Positions 1 through 9,444 of a stretch of 64,000 nt of DNA are shown here, piece by piece. Numbering within the stretch: position 1 is the first letter of the stretch; every line of letters begins with the position of its first letter. The translations under genes were made by a program, and so were the position numbers. The stretch comes from Azospirillum brasilense. Its GTDB lineage: Bacteria > Pseudomonadota > Alphaproteobacteria > Azospirillales > Azospirillaceae. The stretch spans positions 1,479,501-1,543,500 of the forward strand of contig NZ_CP032346.1 in the NCBI RefSeq assembly GCF_005222205.1, written 5' to 3'. Below the pieces are notes generated by a model, which saw nothing but the letters and a program-made list of their open reading frames with translations, did no database searches and was not told where the DNA came from.

Positions 1-3000
1 TTGACCGCGCCGACGAGGCTCCAGGTCGCGCCGTTGTCGGTGGAGAACCACCAGCGGCCATAGCTCTCGTTGGTGCCGGTCAGGGCGATGCCGGTGACGG
101 CGCCCGCGTCGGCGTCGGTGACGTTGGCGGGGCCGCTGCCGTTCAGCCCGACCAGCTTGGACACCGCGAAGCCGGCCGTGCCCGCGGTGGGGGCGGCCAG
201 GGCCTCCGCCGCCACGGTCACGTCGAGGTTGGTGTCGATCAGGACGGGCGAGGCGTTCGGCGGCGCCACGGTGACGCCGATGGTGGCGGTGGCGGTCAGC
301 GGCCCGCCGGCCCCGCCGTTGCCCAGGTCGTTCACGACGATCCGGATGGCGTCGGCTCCGGTGTAGGTGCTGGCGGTGTAGAGGAGCCCGTTGGCTGCGC
401 CGAGCAGCCCGTTGATGGTGGCGAGAGTCGCGCGGATGGTGACGCTGTCCGTTCCGTTGCCGGTGATAACCGCGTCCCACCCGGCGGTGGCCAGGGTCAG
501 CGTGCCGTGGCCGGCGGTCAGCGTGACCAGCATGGGCAGCGCGCCGGCGTCGACGTCGGACACCGACAGGCCGGTGACCGCCACCGCCACGCCCTTCACC
601 GTCGCCAGAGCGGTCGTGCCGGCGGTGATCTGCGGCGCGTCGTTGATGGGGGTGACGGTTCCGGTCAGGGCGATGGTATCGGCGCTGTAGACGGTGCTGC
701 CGCCGACGCCGGCCGTCAGGTCGACGCGGCCGCCGGTGACGACGGGGGCGCCGCCGTCCTCGATCAGCCGGACGGTCAGGGCCGGGGTGGTGCCGTTCCA
801 GTCGGTGGCGGGAATGAAGCGCAGCATCGCGTTGGCGGCGACGACCAGCGCCGCCCCCTCCGCCACCGCGCCCACGGTGATCCAGGCGGAACCGGACCAG
901 TATTGCCAGACGCCCTGCCCGGCGGTCGCCGCGTTGCCGACGATGGCGACGCCGGCGAAGCCATTGGCGGAGGAGCCGCCCGCCACCGCGTCCGCCGGGT
1001 CGGAGAACAAATGGCCGAACAGGGCGGTGACGCTGGTGCCCGCGGGGTTGGCGGTGTCCTCGGCGATGGTCGGCAGGGTCGCCGTCGTGCCCGTCGCCAC
1101 CGGGGCGTCGTTGACCGGAATGACGGTGCCCGTCAGCGCGATGGTGCCGAGGCTGTAGGCGGTGCTGCCGCCGACGCTCGTCGCGTCGACCCGTGCGCCG
1201 CTGGCAATCGGGCCGTGCGACGTGTCGACCAGCCGGACGGTCAGGGCGGGCGTGGTGCCGTTCCAGTTGGCGGCGGGAACGAAGCGCAGCGCCGTGTTGG
1301 CGGCCAGCAGCAGACCGTTGCCGCCGCTGACCGCGCCGATGTCGGCCCAGGCGGCGCCGGTCCAGAACTGCCACGCCCCTTGCGCCAGGGTGGCGGCGTT
1401 GCCGACCACCACCACGCCGGCCAGCGTGTCGGCCGTCGACCCGCCGCTCACCGCGTCGGCGGCGTCGGAGAACAGGGGACCGAACAGGCTGGAGACGGTG
1501 GTGCCCGTCGGGTTGGCGGTGTCCTCGGCGATGGTCGGCAGCGTGGCCGCCGTGCCCGTCGCCACGGGGGCGTCGTTTACGGGGGTGACCGAGGTGGTCA
1601 GGGCGACGGTGCCGGCGCTGTAGCGGCTGTCGCCGCCCACGCTCGCCAGGGCGACCCGTCCGCCGCTGGTCACGGCCCCTTGGGAGTCGTCGATCAGCCG
1701 GACGGTCAAAGCCGGTGTGGTGCCGTTCCAGTTGGCGGCGGGAACGAAGCGCAACGCCGTGTTGGCGGCCAGCAGCAAGGCGTTGCCGTCCGAGGCCGCC
1801 CCCACGGCGGCCCAGCCCGTGCCGGTCCAGTATTGCCACACGCCTTGCGTGGTCGCCGCGTTGCCGACGATGGCGATCCCGGCGAAACCGTTGGCGACGG
1901 ACCCGCCGCTCACGGCGTCCGCCGGGTCGGAGAACAGGTGGGCGAACAGGCTGGAGACGGTGGCGCCCGCCGGATTGGCGGTGTCTTCCGCGATCGCCGG
2001 CAGGGTAGCAGTCGCTCCGGTGACGACCGGCGCGTCGTTGACGGGGGTGACGGTTCCGGTCAGCGCGATGGTCCCGGCGCTGTAGACCGTGCTGCCGCCG
2101 ACGCTGCCGGTCAGGTCGACACGGTTGCCGGTGATCAGCGGCGCGCCGCCATCCTCGACCAGCCGGACGGTCAAGGCGGGCGTGGTGCCGTTCCAGTTGG
2201 CGGCGGGAACGAAGCGCAGCGCCGTGTTGGCGCCCAGCAGCAGCCCGTTGGCGTCGCTCGCCGTGCCGATGCCGGCCCAGGCCGTGCCCGTCCAATACTG
2301 CCACGTTCCTTGCGCCACGGTGGCGGCGTTGCCGACCACCACCACGCCGGCGAAGCCGTTGGCCGCCGATCCGCCGCTCACCGCGTCGGCAGAATCGGAG
2401 AACAGGTCACCGAACAGGGCGGAGACCGTGGCGCCCGCCGGGTTGGTCGTGTCTTCGGCGATGGTCGGCAGGGTCGCCGTCGTGCCGGTCGCCACCGGAG
2501 CGTCGTTGATCGCGCTGACCGCTGTGTTGAGGGCGATGGTGCCCAGGCTGTAGCGGCTGTCCCCGCCGGCGCCCGTTACGTCGGCCCGCTCGCCGCTGGT
2601 GACCGGCCCTTGCGAGTCGTCGATCAGGCGAACCACCAGGCTCGGCGGTACGCCGTTCCAGTCGGCGGCGGGCAGGAAGCGCAGCTTGGTGTCGGCCGCC
2701 AGCAGCAGGGCGTCGCCATTCGACACCGTTTCCACGGCGGTCCAGGCCGTGCCGGTCCAGTATTGCCATTGCCCCTGGGCGGTGTCCGCACCGTTGGCGA
2801 TCACCGCCACGCCGGCGAAGCCGTTCGCGGCGGACCCGCCCGCCACGGCGTCCGCAGGGTCGGAGAACAGGTGGGCGAACAGGGTGGAGACGGTGGCGCC
2901 GGACGGATCGGCGGCGTCTTCGGCGACCGCCGGCAGAAGCGTCGTCGTTCCGGTGGCGACCGGAGCGTCGTTGACCGGGGTGACGGTCCCGGTCAGCGCG

Positions 3001-5843
3001 ATGGTGCCGGCGCTGTAAACGGTGCTGCCGCCGACGCCGGTGGTCAGGTCGACTCGGTCACCGGTGACGACGGGCGCGCCGCCGTCCTCAACCAGCCGGA
3101 CGGTCAGGGTCGGGGTGGTGCCGTTCCAGTTGGCCGCCGGCAGGAAGCGCAGCTTGGCGTCGGCGGCGAGGATCAGCGCCGCCCCCTCCGCGACATCGCC
3201 CACGGCGGTCCAGGCGGAACCGGTCCAATATTGCCAGACGCCCTGCGCGGCGGTCGCTGCGTTGCCGACCACCGCCACCCCGGCGAAGCCGTTGCCGGCG
3301 GAGCCGAACACGGCGTCGGTGGGGTCGGAGAACAGCCCGCCGAACAGCGACGCGACGCCGGCGCCCGCCGGGTCGGCGCTGTCTTCCGTGATGGGTGCCA
3401 GGACCGCTTGCGCGCCAGTCGCCACCGGGGCGCCGTTCACCGGGGTCACCTCCAGCGTCAACGGGGCGATATCCCCCGACAGCGGGGTGGTGCCACCGAC
3501 GCCGGTCAGCGTGAACAGCCGATGCTCGACACCGCTGAAGCCTTCGGCCCATTCGCTGTTCACCGCCCGCAGCCCGAGCGACGGCGCGGTGCCGTTCCAG
3601 TTGGCGGCCGGGAGGAAACGCAGCAGGGCGTTGCCCGGAAGCACGAGCGCCGCGCCGTCGCCGACCGTGCCCACCGCCAGCCACGCGCTGCCGTCCACGC
3701 TGTACTGCCAGACGCCGAACGGGGAGTCCGGGTTCGCCACCACGGCGACGCCGATCACGCGGCTGCCGGCCTCGCCGGGCCGGAACATCGCCTCGATCAG
3801 GTGGAAAACGGCGAAACCGGCCGGGGCCGCGGTGCCCTCGGCGATCGCCAGGGCCTTCGCAAAGGCCGCCGCGTCGAAGCCGGCCGAGAGGGTGGGGGCC
3901 GCCACCGGCGGCACCGTCGCGGGCTGGGTGGCGGCGGCCGCCTCGATGGCGCGGGCCACCTGCTGCTGGATCTGCGCGGCGACGGCGAAGGGATCGCTGG
4001 TCAGCGTCTTGGTGACCGCCGGGGCGGCGGGCGGAGCGCTGGTGGTGGGCGTGGGGGCGGTGACGCTCGGCGCGGCGGTGTCGGCGCTCTTGGCGGTTCC
4101 GGCCGCGTCGAAGCTGATCGGTTTCAGAGCGGGTTCGCTTCCCATGCTGGATTTGGCCGCGGCCGGAGACGCCTTGCCCTCCGTCGAGGAGGCGTCGGTG
4201 GCGGCCTTGTCACCGGCTTCGCCTTTCGCCTCCTCCTTCGCTCCATCCTCCTTGGCGCCTTCCTCTTTGGCGCCGTCTTTCTCGCCGCCCTCGTCCTTGC
4301 CGCCCTCCTTGCCCTCGGCTGGGGCTTCGGCGACCTGTTCGGCGGCCTTCTCCCCGCCCCCCTTGCCGCCGTCTCCTTTGTCGCCGTCTCCTTTGGCGCC
4401 GTCCTTGGCCGCCTCTCCCGCAGGCGGCGGGTTGGCGAGATCGGCCAGCGCCTTGTTCTCGGCGGACACGGGAACCTCGCTGCCCTGGGCGTTCTGCTGC
4501 ACCGTCTCCGCCGTCTGGCGGGCGGCGGCGAGCGCCGAGCCGGGGGCACGCCCGTCGGCCAGCGCCTGCCCGAGCGCGGCGTTGAAGGCGGCGCCGGAGC
4601 CGCCGAGCGCCTGCACCGCCTGCTGGACGTTCTGCCCGCTGGCGAGCGCCGCGATCAGCCCGTCGCTCTTGACGCCCCTCGCGGTTTCGGCGGACAGGGC
4701 CAGCGCGGTGGACACGGTCTGCTGCGCCGAGCCCAGCGCGCCGGACATCTCCTGCCCGCTGGACAGGGCCCGCCCCAGCGCCTCGCCGAAGCCGCCGGCC
4801 GCCGCACCGTCGAGCCCGGCGGCGGCGGCAAAGGTCTTGACGGTGGCCGCCACATTCTGGCCGGACGACAGCGAGGCGACCAGCGCGTCCGCCGGCTTGG
4901 CCGGAACGACGGCGGCCTCCTGCCGGGCCGCCATGTCCGTCTGCGCCCGGGTCGAGGCGCCGAGCGCCGCGTCGGGTTGCGCGCCCTGCGCCAACGCGTC
5001 GTTCAGGACGCTGGTGAAGGCGGGGTTGCCGGCCAGCGCGCCGCCCGCACCGTCCGTCTTTCCGGCGGCCAGCGCACCGAGCAGGCGTGCGCCGTCGGTC
5101 TGTTCGACCGCGACGGAATTGGTCTGGACCGCGCCGGCGGCGCTCAACGCCTGGGCTTCGGCAATGGCGCCGGCGGCGTCGGCGCCGCTGGACAGGGCGT
5201 GTTCAAGCGCTTCGGCGAAGTGGCCGCCCGATCCGGGGCCGAGCGCCGTCACCGCGTCCTGCACCCCCACGCCGGAGGCGAGCGCCGCGGCGAGCTTGTC
5301 GGACGGTGAAACGGCAACGGCGTCCGGCATCGCCGGGGCGGTGGGGGGAGCGGTCAGAGCCTGCGACAGGGCGGCGATCGGGTCGGCGGCGCCCGCCGGG
5401 CGGGCGGCCGGGTCCATCACCCCGCTGAACAGCGCCGCCGACAGGTCGGACGCCGTCTTGGGATCGCCGGCACTGCCCGGCCCGATTCCCTGTCCCTGGG
5501 CCAGGGCGACGGCCAAGCGTTGCTCCCCCGTCAGCGCCGCGGTTTCCTGGGCGGCTTGCGCCATGCGCGCCGCGGTGCCGGCGGCAATCCGGCTCGCCTG
5601 CGCAATGGCGTCGTCGGGCGTGGCGCTGGCGCCGACCCCCGCCGCGACGTCGCGCATCCAGCCGTCCGCCACGCTGCCCGCGGCGCCTTCCGGCAAGCCC
5701 TGTCCGGTCAGCGCCGCCGTCAGCTTGTCCTGCACGGCCTTCAGCGCGCCGGGATCGCCGCCCAGCAGCACCGCCGCCGCTTCGGACGCCAGGGCATCGG
5801 GGATGGTCAGGAGCGGGGCGTTGGCGTCCAGGGTGTCCGGCAT
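1..5843 (-). CDS. Giant tandem-repeat surface/secreted protein (adhesin-like), N-terminal ~1,947 residues, 3' end outside the window
   Basis: The minus-strand frame opens at an ATG at 5843 and stays open to the window edge. The first ~450 residues are Ala/Gln-rich with no Sec signal peptide or membrane segment. A highly charged Lys/Gly/Glu linker follows around residues 450-530. From about residue 700 there are six to seven units of ~155 residues. Each carries a WQY(W/S)..G..W..VG stretch, an LRF(L/I)PA..WNGT stretch and a closing TPVNDAP motif. These are typical of the cadherin-like/VCBS 'tandem-95' repeats of large bacterial adhesins. The last ~230 visible residues change to a different Ig-like module. 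Lack of a signal peptide plus this architecture suggests type I secretion through a C-terminal signal that is not visible here. The long plus-strand open frames over this region are antisense shadows. The function as an adhesin is inferred. Confidence 0.85.
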   Translation of the reverse strand, partial: MPDTLDANAPLLTIPDALASEAAAVLLGGDPGALKAVQDKLTAALTGQGLPEGAAGSVADGWMRDVAAGVGASATPDDAIAQASRIAAGTAARMAQAAQETAALTGEQRLAVALAQGQGIGPGSAGDPKTASDLSAALFSGVMDPAARPAGAADPIAALSQALTAPPTAPAMPDAVAVSPSDKLAAALASGVGVQDAVTALGPGSGGHFAEALEHALSSGADAAGAIAEAQALSAAGAVQTNSVAVEQTDGARLLGALAAGKTDGAGGALAGNPAFTSVLNDALAQGAQPDAALGASTRAQTDMAARQEAAVVPAKPADALVASLSSGQNVAATVKTFAAAAGLDGAAAGGFGEALGRALSSGQEMSGALGSAQQTVSTALALSAETARGVKSDGLIAALASGQNVQQAVQALGGSGAAFNAALGQALADGRAPGSALAAARQTAETVQQNAQGSEVPVSAENKALADLANPPPAGEAAKDGAKGDGDKGDGGKGGGEKAAEQVAEAPAEGKEGGKDEGGEKDGAKEEGAKEDGAKEEAKGEAGDKAATDASSTEGKASPAAAKSSMGSEPALKPISFDAAGTAKSADTAAPSVTAPTPTTSAPPAAPAVTKTLTSDPFAVAAQIQQQVARAIEAAAATQPATVPPVAAPTLSAGFDAAAFAKALAIAEGTAAPAGFAVFHLIEAMFRPGEAGSRVIGVAVVANPDSPFGVWQYSVDGSAWLAVGTVGDGAALVLPGNALLRFLPAANWNGTAPSLGLRAVNSEWAEGFSGVEHRLFTLTGVGGTTPLSGDIAPLTLEVTPVNGAPVATGAQAVLAPITEDSADPAGAGVASLFGGLFSDPTDAVFGSAGNGFAGVAVVGNAATAAQGVWQYWTGSAWTAVGDVAEGAALILAADAKLRFLPAANWNGTTPTLTVRLVEDGGAPVVTGDRVDLTTGVGGSTVYSAGTIALTGTVTPVNDAPVATGTTTLLPAVAEDAADPSGATVSTLFAHLFSDPADAVAGGSAANGFAGVAVIANGADTAQGQWQYWTGTAWTAVETVSNGDALLLAADTKLRFLPAADWNGVPPSLVVRLIDDSQGPVTSGERADVTGAGGDSRYSLGTIALNTAVSAINDAPVATGTTATLPTIAEDTTNPAGATVSALFGDLFSDSADAVSGGSAANGFAGVVVVGNAATVAQGTWQYWTGTAWAGIGTASDANGLLLGANTALRFVPAANWNGTTPALTVRLVEDGGAPLITGNRVDLTGSVGGSTVYSAGTIALTGTVTPVNDAPVVTGATATLPAIAEDTANPAGATVSSLFAHLFSDPADAVSGGSVANGFAGIAIVGNAATTQGVWQYWTGTGWAAVGAASDGNALLLAANTALRFVPAANWNGTTPALTVRLIDDSQGAVTSGGRVALASVGGDSRYSAGTVALTTSVTPVNDAPVATGTAATLPTIAEDTANPTGTTVSSLFGPLFSDAADAVSGGSTADTLAGVVVVGNAATLAQGAWQFWTGAAWADIGAVSGGNGLLLAANTALRFVPAANWNGTTPALTVRLVDTSHGPIASGARVDATSVGGSTAYSLGTIALTGTVIPVNDAPVATGTTATLPTIAEDTANPAGTSVTALFGHLFSDPADAVAGGSSANGFAGVAIVGNAATAGQGVWQYWSGSAWITVGAVAEGAALVVAANAMLRFIPATDWNGTTPALTVRLIEDGGAPVVTGGRVDLTAGVGGSTVYSADTIALTGTVTPINDAPQITAGTTALATVKGVAVAVTGLSVSDVDAGALPMLVTLTAGHGTLTLATAGWDAVITGNGTDSVTIRATLATINGLLGAANGLLYTASTYTGADAIRIVVNDLGNGGAGGPLTATATIGVTVAPPNASPVLIDTNLDVTVAAEALAAPTAGTAGFAVSKLVGLNGSGPANVTDADAGAVTGIALTGTNESYGRWWFSTDNGATWSLVGAV
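694..3489 (-). repeat. Tandem ~465-bp (155-residue) coding repeats of the giant protein
   Basis: Six near-identical units recur with a period of 462-468 bases, with boundaries near 694, 1162, 1627, 2089, 2557 and 3022. A more diverged unit lies upstream in the gene, from about 3490 to 3800. The units keep the reading frame and are very similar at the DNA level, so unit number could vary by recombination. Confidence 0.85.
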
Positions 5844-5924
5844 AGTGGCCCTCTCGCCATCGCGGCGGTCGCGTATCGGGAAGGCCAATAACAAAGTGAT
5901 TTATTAAAGAAATTCTGAACGCTG

Positions 5925-5944
5925 CCGATCTTTTGGCGGATCGG
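5925..5944. promoter_or_regulatory. AT-rich upstream region of the giant gene with an inverted repeat
   Basis: The 5844-6117 interval is much more AT-rich than its surroundings and holds no credible gene. It contains the perfect arms CCGATC and GATCGG separated by 8 bases at 5925-5944. This lies about 80 bases upstream of the giant gene's ATG, so it could be an operator or a small hairpin. No convincing -35/-10 pair was identified. Confidence 0.3.
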
Positions 5945-6117
5945 AAGTTAATTCTGCTTGGATCAGTGGTCATGCAACATCAAAATCCCCGCAGAACGGC
6001 GATGGTTACTGCATGAATTTTGCCTCATACGGTGGCAAATTGTCGATTATTGTTGCATTTGAGACTTGGGTTGTGAAAGGGGCAATGGCACCTTTCTGAA
6101 AAGTAGTGTTTGAGAAC

Positions 6118-6161
6118 GGCGCCGCACCGGCCAACCCACCCTGGGGTGGCGGCGCGGCGCC
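6118..6161 (-). terminator. GC-rich dyad downstream of the ABC operon
   Basis: The arms GGCGCCGC (6118-6125) and GCGGCGCC (6154-6161) enclose a second short stem, CCACC/GGTGG, around 6136-6149. It sits just past the stop codon of the last gene of the minus-strand sugar operon, where a terminator is expected. There is no clear U-run, so it may be a processing or attenuation hairpin instead. Confidence 0.4.
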
Positions 6162-6177
6162 GTCCGCACGGATGGCG

Positions 6178-7413
6178 TCAGGACGCCGTCCGGATGGTGC
6201 CGACACGTCCGCCGGCCAGGAAGTCCTCCGCGGCCCGCCCGCCGACGCGGAGGCCGCTGTCCTTCTCGAACAGGGAGAAGTCCTTCAGCAGGCAGTCGAT
6301 CCCGACCGCCTCGCCGACGCGCAGCTCGCTGTAGCCGGGGACGGAGACCATCACCTCGTCGGTCAGGCCGCCGTCGTCGTCGTGGGCGGTGTGGACGCCA
6401 GACAGCTTCACCGAGATCAGCGATTCCGCCCCCACATGCTCGACCAGCGTGACGGTGCCCGGCAGGCTCTTGCCCTGGCCCGGCGGCACGACGGCGAGCG
6501 CGCCGGGGCGCAGGCCCAGCCAGACCTTCATGCGGCTGTTGCCGCCCGCCCGTTCGGTCCCAGGGCGTTCCGCCTTGTCGGGCAGCGGCAGGACGCTGGC
6601 GCCGATGCGCACGGTCATGCCCTCGACCTCGGCGTCGATCAGGTTCATCGGCGGCGTGCCGATGAAGCGGGCGACGTAGGTGTTGGCCGGCTTCTCGTAG
6701 ATCTCGCGCGGGGTGCCGTACTGCTGGAGGTGCCCGTCGCGCATCAGCGCGATGCGGGTGCCCATGGTCATCGCCTCGATCTGGTCGTGGGTGACGTAGA
6801 CGAAGTTGCCGCCGACCCGCTGGTGGAGCTGGGTGATCTCCGCCCGCATGGCGGTGCGCAGCTTGGCGTCGAGGTTCGACAGCGGCTCGTCCATCAGGAA
6901 GGCCGAGGGCTGGCGCACCATGGCGCGGCCGAGCGCCACGCGCTGGCGCTGGCCGCCCGACAGGGTGCGCGGATGCCGGTCGAGCACCTTGGTCAGGGCC
7001 AGCGTGTCGGCGGTGCGTTCCACCAGCTCCCGCACCTCCGGCGAGTTCTCGATCCGGCGCTTGAAATAGTCGCCGATGAAGGGGATGTGGAACCACCAGC
7101 GGAACTGCCGCATGATCAGCGGGAAGGCGATGTTCCGGCGCACCGTCATGTGCGGGTAGAGCGCGTAGGACTGGAAGACGAAGGCCATGTCGCGGTCGCT
7201 GGGCGGCAGTTCGTCCACCCGCTTGCCGCCGAGATGGATCTCGCCGCTGGTCACCGTCTCAAGCCCCGCGATCATGCGCAGGATGGTGGACTTGCCGCAG
7301 CCCGACGGGCCGAGCAGCACCAGGAATTCGTCGTCGCCGGCCTCCAGGCTCACGTTGTCGATCACGGTCAGCGAACCGAAGGACTTCGTGACGTTCTGCA
7401 GTTTGATAGCCAT
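6178..7413 (-). CDS. Carbohydrate ABC transporter ATP-binding protein (MalK/UgpC family)
   Basis: This is the cytoplasmic ATPase that energises the sugar importer encoded just upstream. The 411-residue protein shows Walker A GPSGCGKST (35-43), the Q-loop in VFQSYALYP (Q81), the signature LSGGQ (151-155) and Walker B LMDEP (173-177). A C-terminal TOBE/OB-type regulatory domain follows from about residue 240, as in MalK and UgpC. An aromatic insertion around residues 103-120 (RWWFHIPFIGDYFKRR) before the helical domain is longer than in E. coli MalK and recurs in a subset of proteobacterial sugar ATPases. It is the last gene of the operon, 60 bases after the second permease. The substrate is inferred from context to be a sugar or sugar acid. 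Confidence 0.93.
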   Translation of the reverse strand: MAIKLQNVTKSFGSLTVIDNVSLEAGDDEFLVLLGPSGCGKSTILRMIAGLETVTSGEIHLGGKRVDELPPSDRDMAFVFQSYALYPHMTVRRNIAFPLIMRQFRWWFHIPFIGDYFKRRIENSPEVRELVERTADTLALTKVLDRHPRTLSGGQRQRVALGRAMVRQPSAFLMDEPLSNLDAKLRTAMRAEITQLHQRVGGNFVYVTHDQIEAMTMGTRIALMRDGHLQQYGTPREIYEKPANTYVARFIGTPPMNLIDAEVEGMTVRIGASVLPLPDKAERPGTERAGGNSRMKVWLGLRPGALAVVPPGQGKSLPGTVTLVEHVGAESLISVKLSGVHTAHDDDGGLTDEVMVSVPGYSELRVGEAVGIDCLLKDFSLFEKDSGLRVGGRAAEDFLAGGRVGTIRTAS

Positions 7414-7473
7414 GGGCTTTTCCCTTTTATCTCTCGGGCGTGTCGGTGCAAGGGGGGCGGGATCGGCCCACGG

Positions 7474-8295
7474 TCAGCCCTTGACGCCGCCGGTCGTCAT
7501 GCCGGCGACCACGTAGCGTTGGACGAACAGGTAGAAGACGACCGCCGGCAGCGTGTAGATGAAGCCGACCGCCATGACCGTGTGCACCGGCGTGCTCAGC
7601 TCGCCCACGAAGCTGGCGAGGCCGACCGAGGCGGTGCGCAGGGCGTCGTCGCTGATGAAGGTCTGGGCGAAGACATACTCGTTCCAGCCGTGGAAGAAGG
7701 CGATCACCGCCGCCGCCGCCAGCGTCGGCGCGATCAGCGGAACCACCACCGCCAGCACGATGCCGAGGCGGGAGCAGCCGTCCACCCTTGCGGCCTCCTC
7801 GATCTCCGACGGCACGCCGTCGATGGCGCCCTTCAGGATCCAGGTCACCACCGGCACCGTGAAGGCCGTGTTGGCCAGGATCAGGCCGAGCAGCGTGTTG
7901 AGCAGCGACAGCTTGGTGAAGATGTCGTAGAGCGGCACCACCAGCATCGCTTCCGGCAGCATCTGCGTCATGAACAGCGCGAAGCCGAGCAGCAGCTTGC
8001 CGTTGAAGGTCAGGCGCGACAGCGCGTAGGCCGGCAGAACCGACAGCAGGATGCTCAGCACCGTCGTGCCGACCGCGACGATCAGGCTGTTGACCAGCCA
8101 TTGGCGCAGCGAGGTCTCGGTGAAGGCGGCGGCGTAGGTGCCGATCTGCGACAGCGTCGGCAGCAGGTTCGGCGTGGCGTCGAACAGCCGCTCCGACGGG
8201 GTGAGCGAGGTCACCAGCATCCAGTAGAGCGGGAAGGCCGCCACCCCGAGGAGGACCAGGACGGCGAGCGTGCGGGCCGTGGAATTGTGTTTCAT
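7474..8295 (-). CDS. Carbohydrate ABC transporter permease (MalG family)
   Basis: A 273-residue inner-membrane permease with six predicted hydrophobic segments. It starts with a short cytoplasmic tail and a first helix at about residues 10-30. The cytoplasmic EAA loop, seen as EEAARVDGCSRLGI followed by a conserved Pro-rich stretch, docks on the ATPase. The size and the position after a MalF-type gene fit the MalG role. The start ATG lies 4 bases after the stop of the first permease, indicating translational coupling. Confidence 0.92.
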   Translation of the reverse strand: MKHNSTARTLAVLVLLGVAAFPLYWMLVTSLTPSERLFDATPNLLPTLSQIGTYAAAFTETSLRQWLVNSLIVAVGTTVLSILLSVLPAYALSRLTFNGKLLLGFALFMTQMLPEAMLVVPLYDIFTKLSLLNTLLGLILANTAFTVPVVTWILKGAIDGVPSEIEEAARVDGCSRLGIVLAVVVPLIAPTLAAAAVIAFFHGWNEYVFAQTFISDDALRTASVGLASFVGELSTPVHTVMAVGFIYTLPAVVFYLFVQRYVVAGMTTGGVKG

Positions 8296-8299
8296 GACA

Positions 8300-9238
8300 T
8301 CACCGTTTCCCTGCGGCCTTTTCCGCCCGCGTCGACAGCCAGAAATAGACCAGCGTCACCAGGATCGCGACGACCAGCCCGATGATGCCGACCGCCGCCG
8401 CCCGGCCGAGGTCGAGATAGACGAAGGCGCGGCGGTAGAGGTCGATGACCAGCGTGTTGGTCTCGCCCAGCGGGCCGCCCTGCGTCATCAGCCAGATCAC
8501 GTCGAAGCGGCGCAGCGACCACACGGTGATGAGCAGGGTCAGCAGGGCCACCGACGGGCGGATGGTCGGCCAGGTGACGGCGCGGAAGATGCTGAGCCGG
8601 TCGGCCCCGTCGATCACCGCCGCCTCGCGCAGCTCCGACGGCACACCCTGGAGGGCGGCCAGGATGACGACGGAGGAGAAGGGGAAGATCTGCCAGACCG
8701 TGGTGATGAGGATGGCCGGCAGGGCGTAGGACGGCTCGTCCAGCCAGTTCACCCCGCCGTCGGCGAAACCGAGGAACTGGGCGAGGTGGCTGAACAGCCC
8801 GTACTGCGCGTTGAACATCCACACGAAGATCAGCGCCGCGGCGACCGGCGGGGCGGCCCACGGAATGGTGACCAGCGCGCGGGCGATGCCGCGCCCCCGG
8901 AAGGTGCCGTCGAGCAGCAGCGCCGCCAGCAGGCCGAGCCCGATGGAGGCGACCACGCAGACCAGCGTGTAGACCGCGGTGACGCGCAGGACCTGATGGA
9001 ACTCCGGGTCGAAGACGAGCTCGCGGTAATTGTCCAGCCCGACGTAGGTCTGCTGGCCGGGCGAGAGCAGCGAGGTGGAGGTGACGCTGAGCAGGAATTC
9101 CTGCACCAGCGGGTAGCCCTGGAAGACCAGGAGATAGAGCGCCACCGGGGCGACGAAGAGTGCGGGAACCCAGCGGCCATGGTCGATCGGCGCGCGCCGC
9201 GCGGCGGCCCTGGGCTGGCTCACGGTCCTGCTCATCAT
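8300..9238 (-). CDS. Carbohydrate ABC transporter permease (MalF/UgpA family)
   Basis: A 312-residue inner-membrane permease with six hydrophobic segments, the first at about residues 24-45. The EAA loop reads REAAVIDGADRLSIF and contacts the ATPase. It has no large MalF-type periplasmic insertion, so it resembles the UgpA/LacF type. It is separated from the upstream binding-protein gene by about 200 bases filled with a palindromic repeat, and is coupled to the downstream permease. Two adjacent Met codons are available at the start; the first is used here. Confidence 0.92.
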   Translation of the reverse strand: MMSRTVSQPRAAARRAPIDHGRWVPALFVAPVALYLLVFQGYPLVQEFLLSVTSTSLLSPGQQTYVGLDNYRELVFDPEFHQVLRVTAVYTLVCVVASIGLGLLAALLLDGTFRGRGIARALVTIPWAAPPVAAALIFVWMFNAQYGLFSHLAQFLGFADGGVNWLDEPSYALPAILITTVWQIFPFSSVVILAALQGVPSELREAAVIDGADRLSIFRAVTWPTIRPSVALLTLLITVWSLRRFDVIWLMTQGGPLGETNTLVIDLYRRAFVYLDLGRAAAVGIIGLVVAILVTLVYFWLSTRAEKAAGKR

Positions 9239-9283
9239 GATGCGGTATCCGGAGTTGGGACCACGGCGATCGCTTCCGACATT

Positions 9284-9400
9284 CCCTCTCCCCTCTGGGG
9301 AGAGGGTTAGGGTGAGGGGGTTGCGCGTGTCGGTAGGCTCGACAAAAGCGCAACCCCCTCACCGGCCCTTCGGGCCACCCTCTCCCCAGGGGGGAGAGGG
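9284..9400. repeat. Nested palindromic (REP/BIME-like) element between the binding-protein and permease genes
   Basis: Three dyads are stacked here. A hairpin at 9284-9306 has arms CCCTCTCCCC/GGGGAGAGGG. A perfect 15-base inverted pair is GTGAGGGGGTTGCGC (9312-9326) and GCGCAACCCCCTCAC (9348-9362). A second hairpin at 9378-9400 uses the same CCCTCTCCCC/GGGGAGAGGG arms. The first and last hairpins are copies of each other, typical of REP doublets. Such an element after a binding-protein gene often stabilises its mRNA and lowers permease expression. That role is inferred. Confidence 0.75.
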
Positions 9401-9444
9401 CTAAAAGAATGGACGAATGCGATCGCCCTGGAATTGTGCGGGCG

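Noticed and set aside
507..5309. A 1,600-codon plus-strand open frame and other long frames over the first 5.8 kb
   Set aside because: They are antisense to the repeat protein. Composition is Gly/Arg/Ala-rich without family motifs, while the minus strand gives clean repeat units and a proper start.
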